A DNA stretch of 64,000 bases from Caballeronia concitans (GCF_001544615.1 NZ_FCNV02000001.1:186001-250000), one strand, 5' to 3'. Shown: positions 17,245 through 26,383, counted from the first letter of the stretch. Notes: generated by a model from the sequence alone, not told the origin. Numbers and translations: made by a program.

Positions 17245-18357
17245 TCAACGCTGCCCGAACGAGATGTCGCCGAACAGATGCTTCTGCTCGCGCGGCTGCG
17301 AGCGCCAGTACTGCGGCGGCGCGCTGACGGTCGCGCCAAGCTCGGCGGCCGCGTGCCACGGCCAGCGCGGATCGTAGAGCATGGCACGCGCCATCGCCAC
17401 GAAGTCGGCCTGCCCGCTCGCGACGATCTCTTCCGCGTGCTTCGCGTCCGTGATCAAGCCGACGGCGATGGTCGTCACGCCCGTCGCTTCCTTGACGGCC
17501 TTCGCGAACGGCACCTGATAGCCGGGTTCGAGCGGAATCTTTTGTTGTGGCGATACCCCGCCCGACGACACGTCGATCCAGTCGACGCCCCGCTTCTTCA
17601 ACTCCGACGCGAACGCGATCGTGTCTTCGATGCCCCATCCGCCTTCGACCCAATCCGTTGCCGAGACACGCACGCCGACGGGCTTGTCGCCGGGAAACGC
17701 GGCGCGCACGGCATCGAAGATTTCGAGTGGATAGCGCATGCGGTTCTCGCGCGAGCCGCCGTATTCGTCGGTGCGCTGATTCGCGATCGGCGAGAGAAAT
17801 TGATGCAGCAAGTAACCGTGCGCCGCGTGAATTTCGAGCGCGTCGATACCGAGGCGTGCCGCGCGCCTCGCCGACGCAACGAACGCTTCCTTCACGCGCA
17901 AGAGGCCTGCGGTATCGAGCGCGAGCGGCGGCGTTTCATCGGGCTTGTGCGAAATCGCCGATGGCGCGTGCGTCATCCAGCCGCCATCCGCGACGGAAAT
18001 GAGCTGGCCGCCTTCCCACGGCGTGTGGCTCGATGCCTTGCGGCCCGCATGCGCGAGCTGCATCGTCACCGCGATGTTGGAGTGCTGGCGGATCGCGGCG
18101 AGCACCGGACGCAGCGCCGCTTCGGTCGCGTCGTCCCACAGGCCGAGATCGCCGGGCGTGATGCGTCCGTCAGGCTCGACCGCCGTCGCCTCGATGCACA
18201 GCATGCCCGCGCCGGACAGCGCCAGATGGCCGAGATGGATCATGTGCCACGCCTGGGCTTCGCCGCGTTCGGCGGAGTACTGGCACATCGGCGAAACGAC
18301 AATGCGATTGGGAACCTGCAAACCGCGAAGGGTCGCGGCAGTGAAGAGCGCGCTCAT
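17245..18357 (-). CDS. Old Yellow Enzyme family NADPH:flavin oxidoreductase (YqjM/XenA class)
   Basis: This FMN-dependent ene-reductase has 370 residues and is cytoplasmic. SPMCQYS (residues 22-28) carries the active-site cysteine C25 that marks the YqjM/XenA subclass. HAGRKAS and HAAHGYLLHQFLSP carry the substrate- and FMN-contacting residues, and VGLITDAKHAEEIVASGQAD is the phosphate-binding end of the barrel. It reduces activated alkenes or nitro compounds; the physiological substrate is unknown and a stress role is common. It has its own terminator. The upstream amidotransferase gene is 72 bp away, so co-transcription is possible. Confidence 0.92.
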   Translation of the reverse strand: MSALFTAATLRGLQVPNRIVVSPMCQYSAERGEAQAWHMIHLGHLALSGAGMLCIEATAVEPDGRITPGDLGLWDDATEAALRPVLAAIRQHSNIAVTMQLAHAGRKASSHTPWEGGQLISVADGGWMTHAPSAISHKPDETPPLALDTAGLLRVKEAFVASARRAARLGIDALEIHAAHGYLLHQFLSPIANQRTDEYGGSRENRMRYPLEIFDAVRAAFPGDKPVGVRVSATDWVEGGWGIEDTIAFASELKKRGVDWIDVSSGGVSPQQKIPLEPGYQVPFAKAVKEATGVTTIAVGLITDAKHAEEIVASGQADFVAMARAMLYDPRWPWHAAAELGATVSAPPQYWRSQPREQKHLFGDISFGQR

Positions 18358-18429
18358 GTCTTAAGCTCATCGCGAAGAAGGAAGCGGTCGAGAATAGCAC
18401 CGCACTTTTCTTCGTGCAGCGTCGACGGC

Positions 18430-19146
18430 TCAGGCCGAACGCGGCGCGCCCGGAAACCGGTCGAGCCATTCGCCGAACATCGCACGGGCGGCGGTTTCGA
18501 GCGCGGCGCCGTGCCGCGCGGTGGCCTCGCGCAAACCGGCGACCGTTGCGCCGCTCTGCGCGATATCGCCGGGATACGTGATCAGCCAGTTCTCGAAGCG
18601 ATCCGTCAGCACTTCGGCATGGCATTGCAGCGCGAGCACGTGCTCACCCCACGAGAACGCCTGATGCGCGCACGTTTCGGTCGATGCGAGCAGCGTCGCG
18701 CCTTCGGGCAGATCGAACGTGTCGCCGTGCCAGTGGAAGACGGGCACCGAATCGAGATGATTGAGCGGCGATGCCCGGCCCGCTTCGGTCAGCGCAAGCG
18801 GCGACCAGCCGAGTTCGAGCGCGCCCGACGAATACACGCGCGCGCCGAGCGCCCGCGCGATCAGTTGCGAGCCGAGACAGATGCCGAGCGTGGGAAGTCC
18901 CGCCGCGATGCGTTTTTTGAGCATCGACAGCAGCGGAGCGAGATGGGGATACTGCGCGTCTTCATACGCGCCGATCGGCCCGCCGAGCACGACGAGCAAC
19001 GACGGATCGAGCGGATTGGGCGCCGCGATGCGCCCGCGCCCGACATCGAGATAACGCACGAGGTGGCCGCGGTCGCCGAGGACCAGTTCCAGACTGCCGA
19101 GATCTTCGAAATGGACGTGGCGAATCGCCAGGACTTCATGTTTCAT
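18430..19146 (-). CDS. Class I glutamine amidotransferase-like protein
   Basis: This protein of 238 residues has the GMP-synthase-type amidotransferase fold. The nucleophile C90 sits in TLGICLGSQL, the oxyanion region is VVLGGPIGAYED, and the catalytic His is in LALQCHAEV. The start is ATG 19146 (MKHEVLAIRHVHFEDLG); a longer frame from 19182 is less likely. Stand-alone members act on small amides or glutamyl compounds and many are annotated as GMP synthase-like. There is no synthase domain, so it is not GuaA. It precedes the Old Yellow Enzyme gene by 72 bp. Confidence 0.85.
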   Translation of the reverse strand: MKHEVLAIRHVHFEDLGSLELVLGDRGHLVRYLDVGRGRIAAPNPLDPSLLVVLGGPIGAYEDAQYPHLAPLLSMLKKRIAAGLPTLGICLGSQLIARALGARVYSSGALELGWSPLALTEAGRASPLNHLDSVPVFHWHGDTFDLPEGATLLASTETCAHQAFSWGEHVLALQCHAEVLTDRFENWLITYPGDIAQSGATVAGLREATARHGAALETAARAMFGEWLDRFPGAPRSA

Positions 19147-19299
19147 CGGCGCTTCCAGAAATCGACGCGTGGCTCGGAACACAAACGAGGGACGAGCCGC
19201 GCCTCGCTGCGAGGCGCGACGGCACAGTCTAACCGACTCGCCGACGCCCCACAGCGCGGAATGCCACCGATGCCGCCGAAGCCGGCGGCCTCATCGAAC

Positions 19300-19944
19300 T
19301 CAGGCGATCTGCGCGAAGATCTTCCAGACCTTCTTTTGCTGAGTGAGATCGCCTTCTTCGTATACCGAACAGTCGAGACGGAGATCCGTATCGGCCATGT
19401 CGATCTGAAGAAGCGCGCAATGGTGCGGGACCTTCTTCGGATTCTTGCTGACTTCGAGATGCGAGCACGAAAGGCACATGCGGTGCGCCGGAATCTGTTG
19501 CTGCGTCTCGAGCTGGCGGATGGTCTTGAGCAGCGAGCGATACAACGACGCCTGCTCCTCTTCGCGCAGCGTGCCGACCGCCTTCGAAAGGAAGTCCGGC
19601 CATTGCAGCGCCTTTTTCGCGGCGGTGCGGCCGCGTGCGGTCAGACGGACCGCCAGGGCGCGGCCATCGTCCAGCGCGCGGCGCTTTTCGACGAGCCCCT
19701 TGCCTTCGAGCGTGCTCACGGCATCGCTCGTCGTCGCGGCGGTCAGCGCGGTTTCGCGCGCGATCTCGCCCAATCGCATCGGCCCCTTACGCTGCATCAG
19801 CAGCACCAGGATTTCACCTTGAGTCGGCGTGAGCCCCGCTCCTTCCGCCCACTCCCATGCCTGGCTGCGCATCGCGGTGCTCAGCCTCAGCAGGCCGTGG
19901 GTCACCCGCCCCGTCGCCTGCTCTCCGTAAACGCCTTCACTCAT
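19300..19944 (-). CDS. MarR-family regulator with a Cys/His-rich C-terminal tail
   Basis: This regulator has 214 residues, longer than the usual 140-160. The winged-helix core (about 15-145) contains LTPTQGEILVLLMQRKGPMR and the wing segment VEKRRALDDGRALAVRLT. Beyond it a tail carries C157-x2-C160, H162, H174-H175-C176 and C192, with the pattern of a zinc- or redox-sensing site. It could therefore respond to metal or oxidants instead of, or besides, a phenolic ligand. I recall tails of this kind in other proteobacterial MarR proteins but cannot name a family. The nearby Old Yellow Enzyme gene is a possible target. Confidence 0.85.
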   Translation of the reverse strand: MSEGVYGEQATGRVTHGLLRLSTAMRSQAWEWAEGAGLTPTQGEILVLLMQRKGPMRLGEIARETALTAATTSDAVSTLEGKGLVEKRRALDDGRALAVRLTARGRTAAKKALQWPDFLSKAVGTLREEEQASLYRSLLKTIRQLETQQQIPAHRMCLSCSHLEVSKNPKKVPHHCALLQIDMADTDLRLDCSVYEEGDLTQQKKVWKIFAQIA

Positions 19945-20589
19945 AATATTTCGCTTGTTTTCCGCTTTATAGGTTTCGACGGCATGTTCGCATGAAACCG
20001 CGAACCCCTCGTCCCGAAAGCCCGCCCCGATTCACGTTTCCCGTTCGTCGGGATGCCTCCCGGTTCGTGGTCCCCGCCGTCTCAAAATTCAGGCGTACAA
20101 AGCCAATTCGCTGTGCCTGAATGGGGACATTGCAACCCTCTTCGTTTTGCGCCTTCTTGTGTGCAGCCGTGGCGCTCATTCGCCGACTATAACCCGCCGT
20201 CGCGAAAGTCGCCATTCTAAGCGACTGAGACCAAACGTACACCTTAATTATCCACGCAAAACTGTGGATAACCCGTGGAAAACCGCCTTATTTCGTTGTG
20301 AGTGAGGTTTCCATAACGGCCACATCGTGCGCAAGCCCACCTTCCCGGTCACGACGCTTTGCACGAAGGCGGATATCGAGCGCCAAAGGTTGATCGGCGC
20401 GTGTCGTGACTCAACTGCGGACTCACCTGCGGCACCGGTCTTTTTCGTTACCGAGTATTACTCAGGTATACGGACGCTGAATGGAAACCTTAAGGACGCC
20501 GTTCCGCTTTCCCTCAAAACGATGACGGCGCCAAGTTATTCCATCGACCGACATGCACGCGTTTCATACAGACACGATGCGCGGCCCGA
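19945..20589. other. Gene-free stretch upstream of the MarR gene
   Basis: About 645 bp carry no frame I would defend; a 91-codon minus-strand frame at 19967-20242 lacks any recognisable sequence. The notable element is the pair of head-to-head DnaA-box-like sequences listed separately. The left end should contain the MarR promoter, but I could not pick one. Confidence 0.4.
20248..20271. promoter_or_regulatory. Inverted pair of DnaA-box-like sequences
   Basis: TTATCCACG (20248-20256) and TGTGGATAA (20263-20271) face each other. The second is the exact complement of the consensus DnaA box TTATCCACA; the first differs at one base. Together they form a palindrome with arms TTATCCAC and GTGGATAA. 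Confidence 0.5.
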
Positions 20590-20628
20590 AAAACAAAAAG
20601 ACCGCTTCGATGCTCCGAAGCGGTCTTT
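20590..20628 (-). terminator. Terminator of the YbdK-type ligase gene
   Basis: AAAGACCGCTTCG (20597-20609) and CGAAGCGGTCTTT (20616-20628) form a perfect 13-bp stem. On the minus strand it is followed by TTTTTGTTTTT. It lies about 30 bp beyond the stop codon at 20661. Confidence 0.88.
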
Positions 20629-20660
20629 CGACTTCTCATGCTTTCAGCGCGTTAAACGCC

Positions 20661-21776
20661 TCACGCGCGCCACTGCAGACATTGCTGCCGAACGGCTTCA
20701 TGCAGCGACTTTTCCTTGTCGAACACGCCGCGCAACCAGGTTGCATCGTTGATGCCGCCGCGTGCAATGTCGGCCACCTGTGCGAGCGCGGCCTGCGAGC
20801 CGAGCGCTTCGGCGTGCGGCGCGAGCACGTCGAGCGTCGCGAGAATGTCTTCGGCGATGGTATGCCGCTCGCCCGTCTGCGGATGGACGCACGTGCCCTC
20901 CAGCCCGAAGCGGCACGCTTCGAAGCGGTTGAACGTATAGACGAGGTAGTCGTCTTCCTGCGGCATGAGCGGCTTGTCGATCAGCAGATAGCGCGACAGC
21001 GTCTGGATGTAGCACGCGATGGCCGCGGCGCGATCGACCGAAAGCGGCGTGTCCATCACGCGGACTTCGATCGTGCCGAAACCCGGCTTCGGCCGAATGT
21101 CCCAGTAGAAGTCCTTCATGCTGTTGACGACGCCCGTGTGGACCATCTTCGAGAAATACTCTTCGAAGCTGTCCCACGTCAGCACGAAAGGCGCGCGCCC
21201 CGACAGCGGAAACGCGAACACCGAATTGAGCCGCGCCGAGTGAAAGCCCGTATCGACGCCCTGAATGTAAGGCGACGAAGCCGACAGGGCGATGAAATGC
21301 GGGATGTAGCGCGACATGGCATGCAGCAGGAACAGCGCGCTATTCGGATTCGGACAGCCGATATGCACGTGCTGCCCGAACACCGTGAATTGCTTGGCCA
21401 GATAGCCGTACAGCTCGGAGATGTACTGAAAGCGCGGCGCATCGTAGATCTGCCGGTCGCTCCATTGCTGGAACGCGTGCGTGCCGCCGCCCGCGAGTCC
21501 CACGTTCAGCTGATCCGCCGCGGCGACGAGCGTATCGCGGATCTTGCGCAGATCGGTGACGGCCTGCTCGTGCGTCGTGCAGATGCCGGTCGAAAGCTCG
21601 ATCATGCTTTCGGTGATTTCCGGCGTGATGTTGCCCGGAATCTTTTCGTCCTTGATGAGCCGCATCAGGTCCGATGCGGCGCGTGTCAGATCGTAGTCGT
21701 GCGTATTGACGACCTGGATCTCCAGCTCCACGCCGAACGTGAACGGCTCGGAGTCGATGAATGGTTCTAGTGCCAT
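20661..21776 (-). CDS. YbdK-type carboxylate-amine ligase (GCS2 family)
   Basis: This ATP-dependent ligase of 371 residues belongs to the glutamate-cysteine ligase 2 superfamily. [13 protein letters not shown] near the N-terminus and [15 protein letters not shown] carry the acidic metal ligands. [10 protein letters not shown] and [11 protein letters not shown] are further family blocks. Members such as E. coli YbdK have weak gamma-glutamylcysteine synthetase activity and an unclear real role. A separate, canonical gshA lies at 45.7-47.3 kb, so this is not the main glutathione enzyme. It follows the antiporter gene by 40 bp and the two probably form an operon ending at the terminator at 20.6 kb. 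Confidence 0.88.
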   Translation of the reverse strand: MALEPFIDSEPFTFGVELEIQVVNTHDYDLTRAASDLMRLIKDEKIPGNITPEITESMIELSTGICTTHEQAVTDLRKIRDTLVAAADQLNVGLAGGGTHAFQQWSDRQIYDAPRFQYISELYGYLAKQFTVFGQHVHIGCPNPNSALFLLHAMSRYIPHFIALSASSPYIQGVDTGFHSARLNSVFAFPLSGRAPFVLTWDSFEEYFSKMVHTGVVNSMKDFYWDIRPKPGFGTIEVRVMDTPLSVDRAAAIACYIQTLSRYLLIDKPLMPQEDDYLVYTFNRFEACRFGLEGTCVHPQTGERHTIAEDILATLDVLAPHAEALGSQAALAQVADIARGGINDATWLRGVFDKEKSLHEAVRQQCLQWRA

Positions 21777-21816
21777 GACGCCTCTTGTTGATCAATGCAT
21801 GAGCGCCGGCGCGCGC

Positions 21817-23019
21817 CTATTCGCGGCGCTCGCCGACCGCCGACAAACTACGGTAGACCACGAACGGCGTCGCGATCTGAAGCACGACGATCGAACACAT
21901 GACGATCGCGCGCAAGGTCGGGTCGTAGTCGGGATAAAGCACGTACATATCGTCGACGAGCAGATACGCAAGCGCCGACATCGGCGTGAGCGCGACGCCC
22001 AGCGCCGCGCCCTGCTTCCAGTTGAGTCCGCTCGGCTTGGCGAACATCAGCACGCCGACGAGTTTGCCGATGACGCGCGCGACGATCAGCCCGAGCGCCG
22101 CGACGCCGCCGAGCGCGATATCGCGCCAATGGAACGACGTAAGCGTGAGCGCAAACAGGATGACGGTCAGCAGCCATCCCGCCGATCCGAAATGCGCGGG
22201 CCACAATTGCGGCCGTTCGTCCGCGTTCTTCACGATGATGCCCGCCGCGAGCAGCGCGAGAATCGTCGAGAGTTTGAAGATGTGCGCCACCGCGATCGCC
22301 AGCAGCACGAGGCCGAACAAGGCAACGAAGGAATGCTCATCGTTCGCATTCAGACGCCGATAAAGCATATTGCATGCGCGTGCCAGCAGGAACGCGAGCA
22401 CGAGCGATCCGATCAGCAAATAGAGCGGCTGAAGAATCGTCGCGAACGTGTTGCCGTAGATTTCCTGATGCAGCACGCCCGCCGCGAGCTTTTCGACGAT
22501 GACCGCGTACATGCTGTTTAGCGCGGTCAGCGTCATCAGGCGTTGCGTGACCTGGCCTTCCGCGCGCAGTTCGGTCTTGAGCTGGATGACCATCGCGGGC
22601 GACGTCGCCATTGCGATCGCGGCGATGACGACGGACGGCATCGTCGGCACTTTCACGAGCATCAGCGCGATGAGCACGAGGCCGAACGTCAGCGTCGATT
22701 CCGCGATGCTCGACAAGATCAGATACGGATTGCGGCGAATCCAGCGCAGATCCAGCCGTCCGCCGAGTTCGAAGAGCAAAAGTCCGAGCGCGACATCGAG
22801 CAGCGGACGCGACAGCCCGCCCGCGCTGGCGTCGATCACGCCGAGGCCGGCGTTGCCCGCGATCAGCCCGATCACCGCATAGCCCGTGATGCGCGGCAGC
22901 CGCCACGCGCGCCACAGCAGTTCTCCGGCGAGACCCGCCGTGACGAGCGCGAGACCGGCCCAGAGAATGGCGTCGGGTTCGAGCGGCCACGCGGGCAGAA
23001 ATGAAAATGCCGAATTCAT
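21817..23019 (-). CDS. CPA2-type cation/proton antiporter
   Basis: This inner-membrane antiporter has 400 residues, almost wholly hydrophobic, with about 12 predicted helices. The segment LPRITGYAVIGLIAGNAGLG and the later LLLFELGGRLDL match the Na+/H+ exchanger domain of the Kef/NhaP group. AIAMATSPAMVIQL corresponds to the ion-binding helices. It lacks the C-terminal TrkA-N/RCK nucleotide-binding domain of KefB and KefC, so regulation by glutathione adducts as in Kef is not indicated. It is the first gene of a two-gene unit with the YbdK-type ligase. Confidence 0.85.
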   Translation of the reverse strand: MNSAFSFLPAWPLEPDAILWAGLALVTAGLAGELLWRAWRLPRITGYAVIGLIAGNAGLGVIDASAGGLSRPLLDVALGLLLFELGGRLDLRWIRRNPYLILSSIAESTLTFGLVLIALMLVKVPTMPSVVIAAIAMATSPAMVIQLKTELRAEGQVTQRLMTLTALNSMYAVIVEKLAAGVLHQEIYGNTFATILQPLYLLIGSLVLAFLLARACNMLYRRLNANDEHSFVALFGLVLLAIAVAHIFKLSTILALLAAGIIVKNADERPQLWPAHFGSAGWLLTVILFALTLTSFHWRDIALGGVAALGLIVARVIGKLVGVLMFAKPSGLNWKQGAALGVALTPMSALAYLLVDDMYVLYPDYDPTLRAIVMCSIVVLQIATPFVVYRSLSAVGERRE

Positions 23020-23529
23020 CTTGGGGGCTTCTCCTTCGTTGCTGCAGCAGAGGACACGCTCGATCGCATGAGTTCGCTCGTCACAGCGAGACTCGCGGGC
23101 GGCGTCGATGCGCGACCCGTCGATTGAGCGTTGCTTCAGTTATTCATTCAGGCGAAACGAAATCGACCGAACACGGCGTCACGGACGAGCCGTGCGAGCC
23201 ATTCGACGCGTCCGGCTCCAGATACGGCCTTGCTCGCATCTCTACTCTTGGAAAAGCATCTGCGATGCTTCGGCGCAAACGCTGGCCGGACTCAGTAAAC
23301 GACGTTGCGGCTTGATGATCGGATTGTCGATTCGCAAGCATCGTTCCATTGAAGCGCCCGCCGGTGACCGGCGCGACGCAGGAAGAAGCGCGATTGTGCC
23401 ACACCACGCTCCTGGCGACAGAACTGCAACCTCATGATTCTTATGAAGTAAAAGCGACTGCCAAGTTCCATCGAGACGGAAAGGCTGACCGGATTCGACT
23501 TCGATGTTGCGCTTCCGGTGGCTTCGCCT

Positions 23530-23785
23530 TCAGGTGTTTACAGGTTTACCGTATATATACGTAGTCGTAGTTAACAAGGCGCGGCCGCGCCTGTGGACAA
23601 CCTGCGTTTACCGCAACGAATCAACGATCTGCACCCGGAAGAACCGCGCGGTAAACATGTTCGCGCCGCGCCGTTAACCCGGAACAACTTTTGGCCGCCG
23701 AAACGGCGTCACCGGTTTGTCCCGTTTACGTGCACAACGCGTGCACAGCTCTTTCTGACGCAATCCGCCGGGTTATCCACAGCGT
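23530..23785. other. Origin-like cluster: DnaA boxes, GTTTAC repeats and palindromes
   Basis: The gap 23020-23796 has no supported gene. Its right half contains an exact DnaA box TTATCCACA (23773-23781), a one-mismatch box as its complement TGTGGACAA (23592-23600), five copies of GTTTAC (23536, 23544, 23606, 23724 and, inverted, 23651), the AT palindrome GTATATATAC (23551-23560) and the palindrome GGCGCGGCCGCGCC (23578-23591). Iterated boxes next to an AT-rich melting site and a gene-free gap are how bacterial origins look. No dnaA, dnaN or parAB gene is in the window, so this is a candidate only. The left half, 23020-23520, shows nothing I can name. Confidence 0.35.
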
Positions 23786-23796
23786 TTCGAGGATAA

Positions 23797-25602
23797 CTAC
23801 GCCGCGCCGATCGCTCCGTGACGTAACGCTCGCAAAAAGAAACGCGCCGGATCGACGGCTTCGGCGAGTTCGCGTTCGATCGGCCACGGCTCGCCTTCCA
23901 TCTGCGAGGCGATGAGCTCCGCCGCGAGCGTCGCCCAGATGAGGCCGCGCGAGCCGAACGCGAACGCGCCGTAAAGACCGTCGCTGCGCGGCAGATCCAG
24001 CGGCCACGCGCCCGATAGGCGATGCGCGTCGCGGCGGGCGGCGGTTTCGTCGGCGAGCTGGCCGATCATCGGCATGCGGTCGCTCGTCACGCAGCGAAAC
24101 GCCACGCGCCCGTGCGACACCGATGCGCTTTGCAGCGCCGGCAACATGCGTCCGACGCGCTCAATGTTTTCCAGATGCCCCGCTTCGCGCAGGTGCGGAT
24201 CGGTGTCGTCGATGTCGTAGGTCGCGCCGATCAACGTGCGCCGTTCGCCGAGCGGCACCGCGTATCCGTCGCCGATGACGGGCACGCGCAGCGCATCGAG
24301 TGCACTGGCGTCGAGCATCGAAAGCTGGCCGCGCACGCCGCGCGTCGGATCGCCGAAAAGATGGCCGAGCCGCGCGGCGTCGTGCGCGTTCGCCAGCACG
24401 ACGACCGGCGCCTGCGCGATCACCGCGCCGCTCGCATCGAACGCGCGCCAATCGCGGCCGTCGCGTTCGATGCGCGCCACTTCCGTGTTCCAGCGCGCGG
24501 CGAGCGCATCGCCGGCGGCGGCGAGTTGCGCCGCGCAGACGGCGGCCGGCGAAATGGCGCCGCCGTGCGGGAAGAACCATCCGCCGCGCGCGACGTCGAC
24601 GCCCGCCACGCGCGAGGCTTCGTCACGCGACATTGCGGCGACGTACTCGCGCGGGTAGCCGAATCGCTCGATGGCGGCGGCGAGGGCTTGCGCGTCTTCG
24701 TGCGTATCGGCGATTTGCAGCAGGCCCGCGCGGCTGCGGCGCAGGTCGTGGCCGGCGGCTTCGAGCGCGTGCCATTTGCCGAGCGTGTGGAGAAAGGCGG
24801 CGCGCGTCAGCCGTGCGGCGATGCTGTCGTCGCGCCAGACGATCGGGTGAAAGACGCCCGCCGGATTTCCCGATGCATCGCGCGCGGGCGACGCATGACG
24901 GTCGATGAGCGTGACGCGCCATCCACGCGACGCGAGCGCCGATGTCGCGGCGCAGCCCGCGAGTCCCGCGCCGATCACAATGGCTTCGCGTGTCGGCGCA
25001 TCGCAGGCGGTCGGCGGTTCGTGACGGCGGACTCGCCAGCGCGGCGCGAAGCGGCCCGTGATGCCATCGGGCGTGGCGGCGGTGTCGAAGCCGGAACCGG
25101 TGAGCAATTTCAGCAGCGCGGCTTGCGCGGGCTCGGGTGCTGAAGCGGTGACCGTCGCGCCGTCGGCGGCGAAGCGCGCGAGCGTCTTGCAGAGCTTGCG
25201 CGGATCGTCGTGTTGCGATGCGTCGAAGTGGAAGGCATCCGCGCGCAGCCACAGTCTCGACAGCATGTCGTCTTCATCGCCGATAGCGAGCGTCAGCACG
25301 ACGCGACCCGCATCGAATTCCACGCGATGCACGCCCGGAACCCGCAAGGGCAGCGCTCGCGCGAGTTCGATCGCGAGCGGGTCGTTACCGTGCGGCGCAT
25401 CAGGCGGCGCGGTCGCCACGAGATGAAGGCGCTCGCTGCGCTCATCGCACGCGCGCCATCGACGCCATACCGCGAACAAAGCGCTTGGGCTGCCGAAACG
25501 CGCATCGGCATCGACGAACGTGAAGCTGCGCTTGCCTCTCCAGCGCGCGGAAAGAGTGTGGAATGCGAGCAGCGGTTCGCAGGGCGGCGATGTTTCGGTC
25601 AT
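23797..25602 (-). CDS. mnmC: MnmC-like tRNA modification protein: intact FAD domain, degenerate methyltransferase domain
   Basis: Classical MnmC is bifunctional: a C-terminal FAD oxidoreductase converts cmnm5U34 of tRNA to nm5U, and an N-terminal SAM enzyme methylates it to mnm5U. Here the FAD half is complete from about residue 205, with IVIGAGLAGCAATSALASRG, ASGNPAGVFHPIV and the C-terminal LYGAFAFGSRGLIWA. The N-terminal half is short and decayed. The usual GNGLPARW lead-in is reduced to LSARW. The SAM motif region reads FVDADARFGS where homologues have ETGFGLGNNF-like glycines. The DGFAPxxN block reads FDASQHDD. Length is 601 residues against about 650-670 normally. The start is ATG 25602; a frame from 25683 adds no homology. 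Confidence 0.82.
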   Translation of the reverse strand: MTETSPPCEPLLAFHTLSARWRGKRSFTFVDADARFGSPSALFAVWRRWRACDERSERLHLVATAPPDAPHGNDPLAIELARALPLRVPGVHRVEFDAGRVVLTLAIGDEDDMLSRLWLRADAFHFDASQHDDPRKLCKTLARFAADGATVTASAPEPAQAALLKLLTGSGFDTAATPDGITGRFAPRWRVRRHEPPTACDAPTREAIVIGAGLAGCAATSALASRGWRVTLIDRHASPARDASGNPAGVFHPIVWRDDSIAARLTRAAFLHTLGKWHALEAAGHDLRRSRAGLLQIADTHEDAQALAAAIERFGYPREYVAAMSRDEASRVAGVDVARGGWFFPHGGAISPAAVCAAQLAAAGDALAARWNTEVARIERDGRDWRAFDASGAVIAQAPVVVLANAHDAARLGHLFGDPTRGVRGQLSMLDASALDALRVPVIGDGYAVPLGERRTLIGATYDIDDTDPHLREAGHLENIERVGRMLPALQSASVSHGRVAFRCVTSDRMPMIGQLADETAARRDAHRLSGAWPLDLPRSDGLYGAFAFGSRGLIWATLAAELIASQMEGEPWPIERELAEAVDPARFFLRALRHGAIGAA

Positions 25603-26104
25603 GCGTCGGGCATCGGTGATGAGATCAACTCGACACTGTATCGCCCGCGCCTCGCGAAGACCGAAAGACGATCCTTGGCCCACGCGTCAGCACGCATCGA
25701 AGCCAGTCGCGACAAGGCATCCGGCGCTCCCGGGCAAGGCTTTTTCCGCCTGAACGTTGGCAAAAACCAACGCGCGGCGGCGAATCGAGCATCCGCTCGG
25801 AAAGGACTCGCCGGCTCGCGAAGATCGCGCGTCAAAAAGCCGTCCGCAACCCCTCGTTACATAAGGGTAAATCTTTGAAACCCTTGTCCTGATTGGATTT
25901 GCGCTGCGCTATCATACGAAGCGCCGCGTTCGAAGGCGGCGCGAGGGCTTTGATGTGAGGCAATGCCAGTGAAGTGGCGCGAAACCGCGCCATTCGTCCG
26001 GCGGGCACGCCAGAAGGCCGCCCCTACTCGACTGCACGGCTTGCGCACGTATAATCGGCGCGTTCGCGCTGTTCGTGTCAACCTAAACTGATAAAGGAAC
26101 CTTA
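25603..26104. other. Gap between mnmC and hupB
   Basis: This 502-bp gap separates divergent mnmC and hupB. No coding frame stands out. It holds the hupB promoter and, farther left, a -10-like TATCAT at about 25910 without a well-spaced -35 box. No repeat or stable hairpin was recognised. Confidence 0.4.
26028..26055 (+). promoter_or_regulatory. Probable sigma-70 promoter of hupB
   Basis: A perfect -10 box TATAAT (26050-26055) is preceded by TCGACT (26028-26033) at 16 bp. Transcription would start near 26062, leaving a leader of about 43 nt before the ATG at 26105, with AAAGGAACC as ribosome-binding site. Confidence 0.6.
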
Positions 26105-26383
26105 ATGAACAAACAGGAATTGATCGACGCCGTAGCCGCTCAGACCGGCGCCAGCAAAGCTCAAACGGGCGAAACGCTCGACACGTTGCTCGAAGTGATC
26201 AAGAAGGCTGTCTCGAAAGGTGACGCGGTGCAGTTGATCGGTTTCGGCAGCTTCGGTTCGGGAAAGCGCGCAGCGCGCACCGGCCGTAACCCGAAGACCG
26301 GCGAATCCATCAAGATTCCGGCGGCAAAGACGGTCAAGTTCACGGCCGGCAAGGCATTCAAGGACGCAGTGAACAAGAAGTAA
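26105..26383 (+). CDS. hupB: HU-family nucleoid DNA-binding protein
   Basis: This is a histone-like DNA-bending protein of 92 residues, the normal HU length. [20 protein letters not shown] is the dimerisation start, [20 protein letters not shown] is the beta-arm DNA-binding signature, and [20 protein letters not shown] is the usual end. It compacts the chromosome and assists replication initiation and recombination. It stands alone, with its own promoter and a downstream terminator. The hupA/hupB naming is arbitrary here. Confidence 0.95.
   Translation: MNKQELIDAVAAQTGASKAQTGETLDTLLEVIKKAVSKGDAVQLIGFGSFGSGKRAARTGRNPKTGESIKIPAAKTVKFTAGKAFKDAVNKK

Noticed and set aside
17167-19995. A 942-codon plus-strand open frame
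   Set aside because: It runs antisense to the Old Yellow Enzyme, amidotransferase and MarR genes, is full of Arg/His/Ala typical of reverse-strand frames in GC-rich coding DNA, and has no recognisable domain.
19967-20242. A 91-codon minus-strand frame upstream of the MarR gene
   Set aside because: No ribosome-binding site or recognisable motif; its upstream end abuts the DnaA-box pair.
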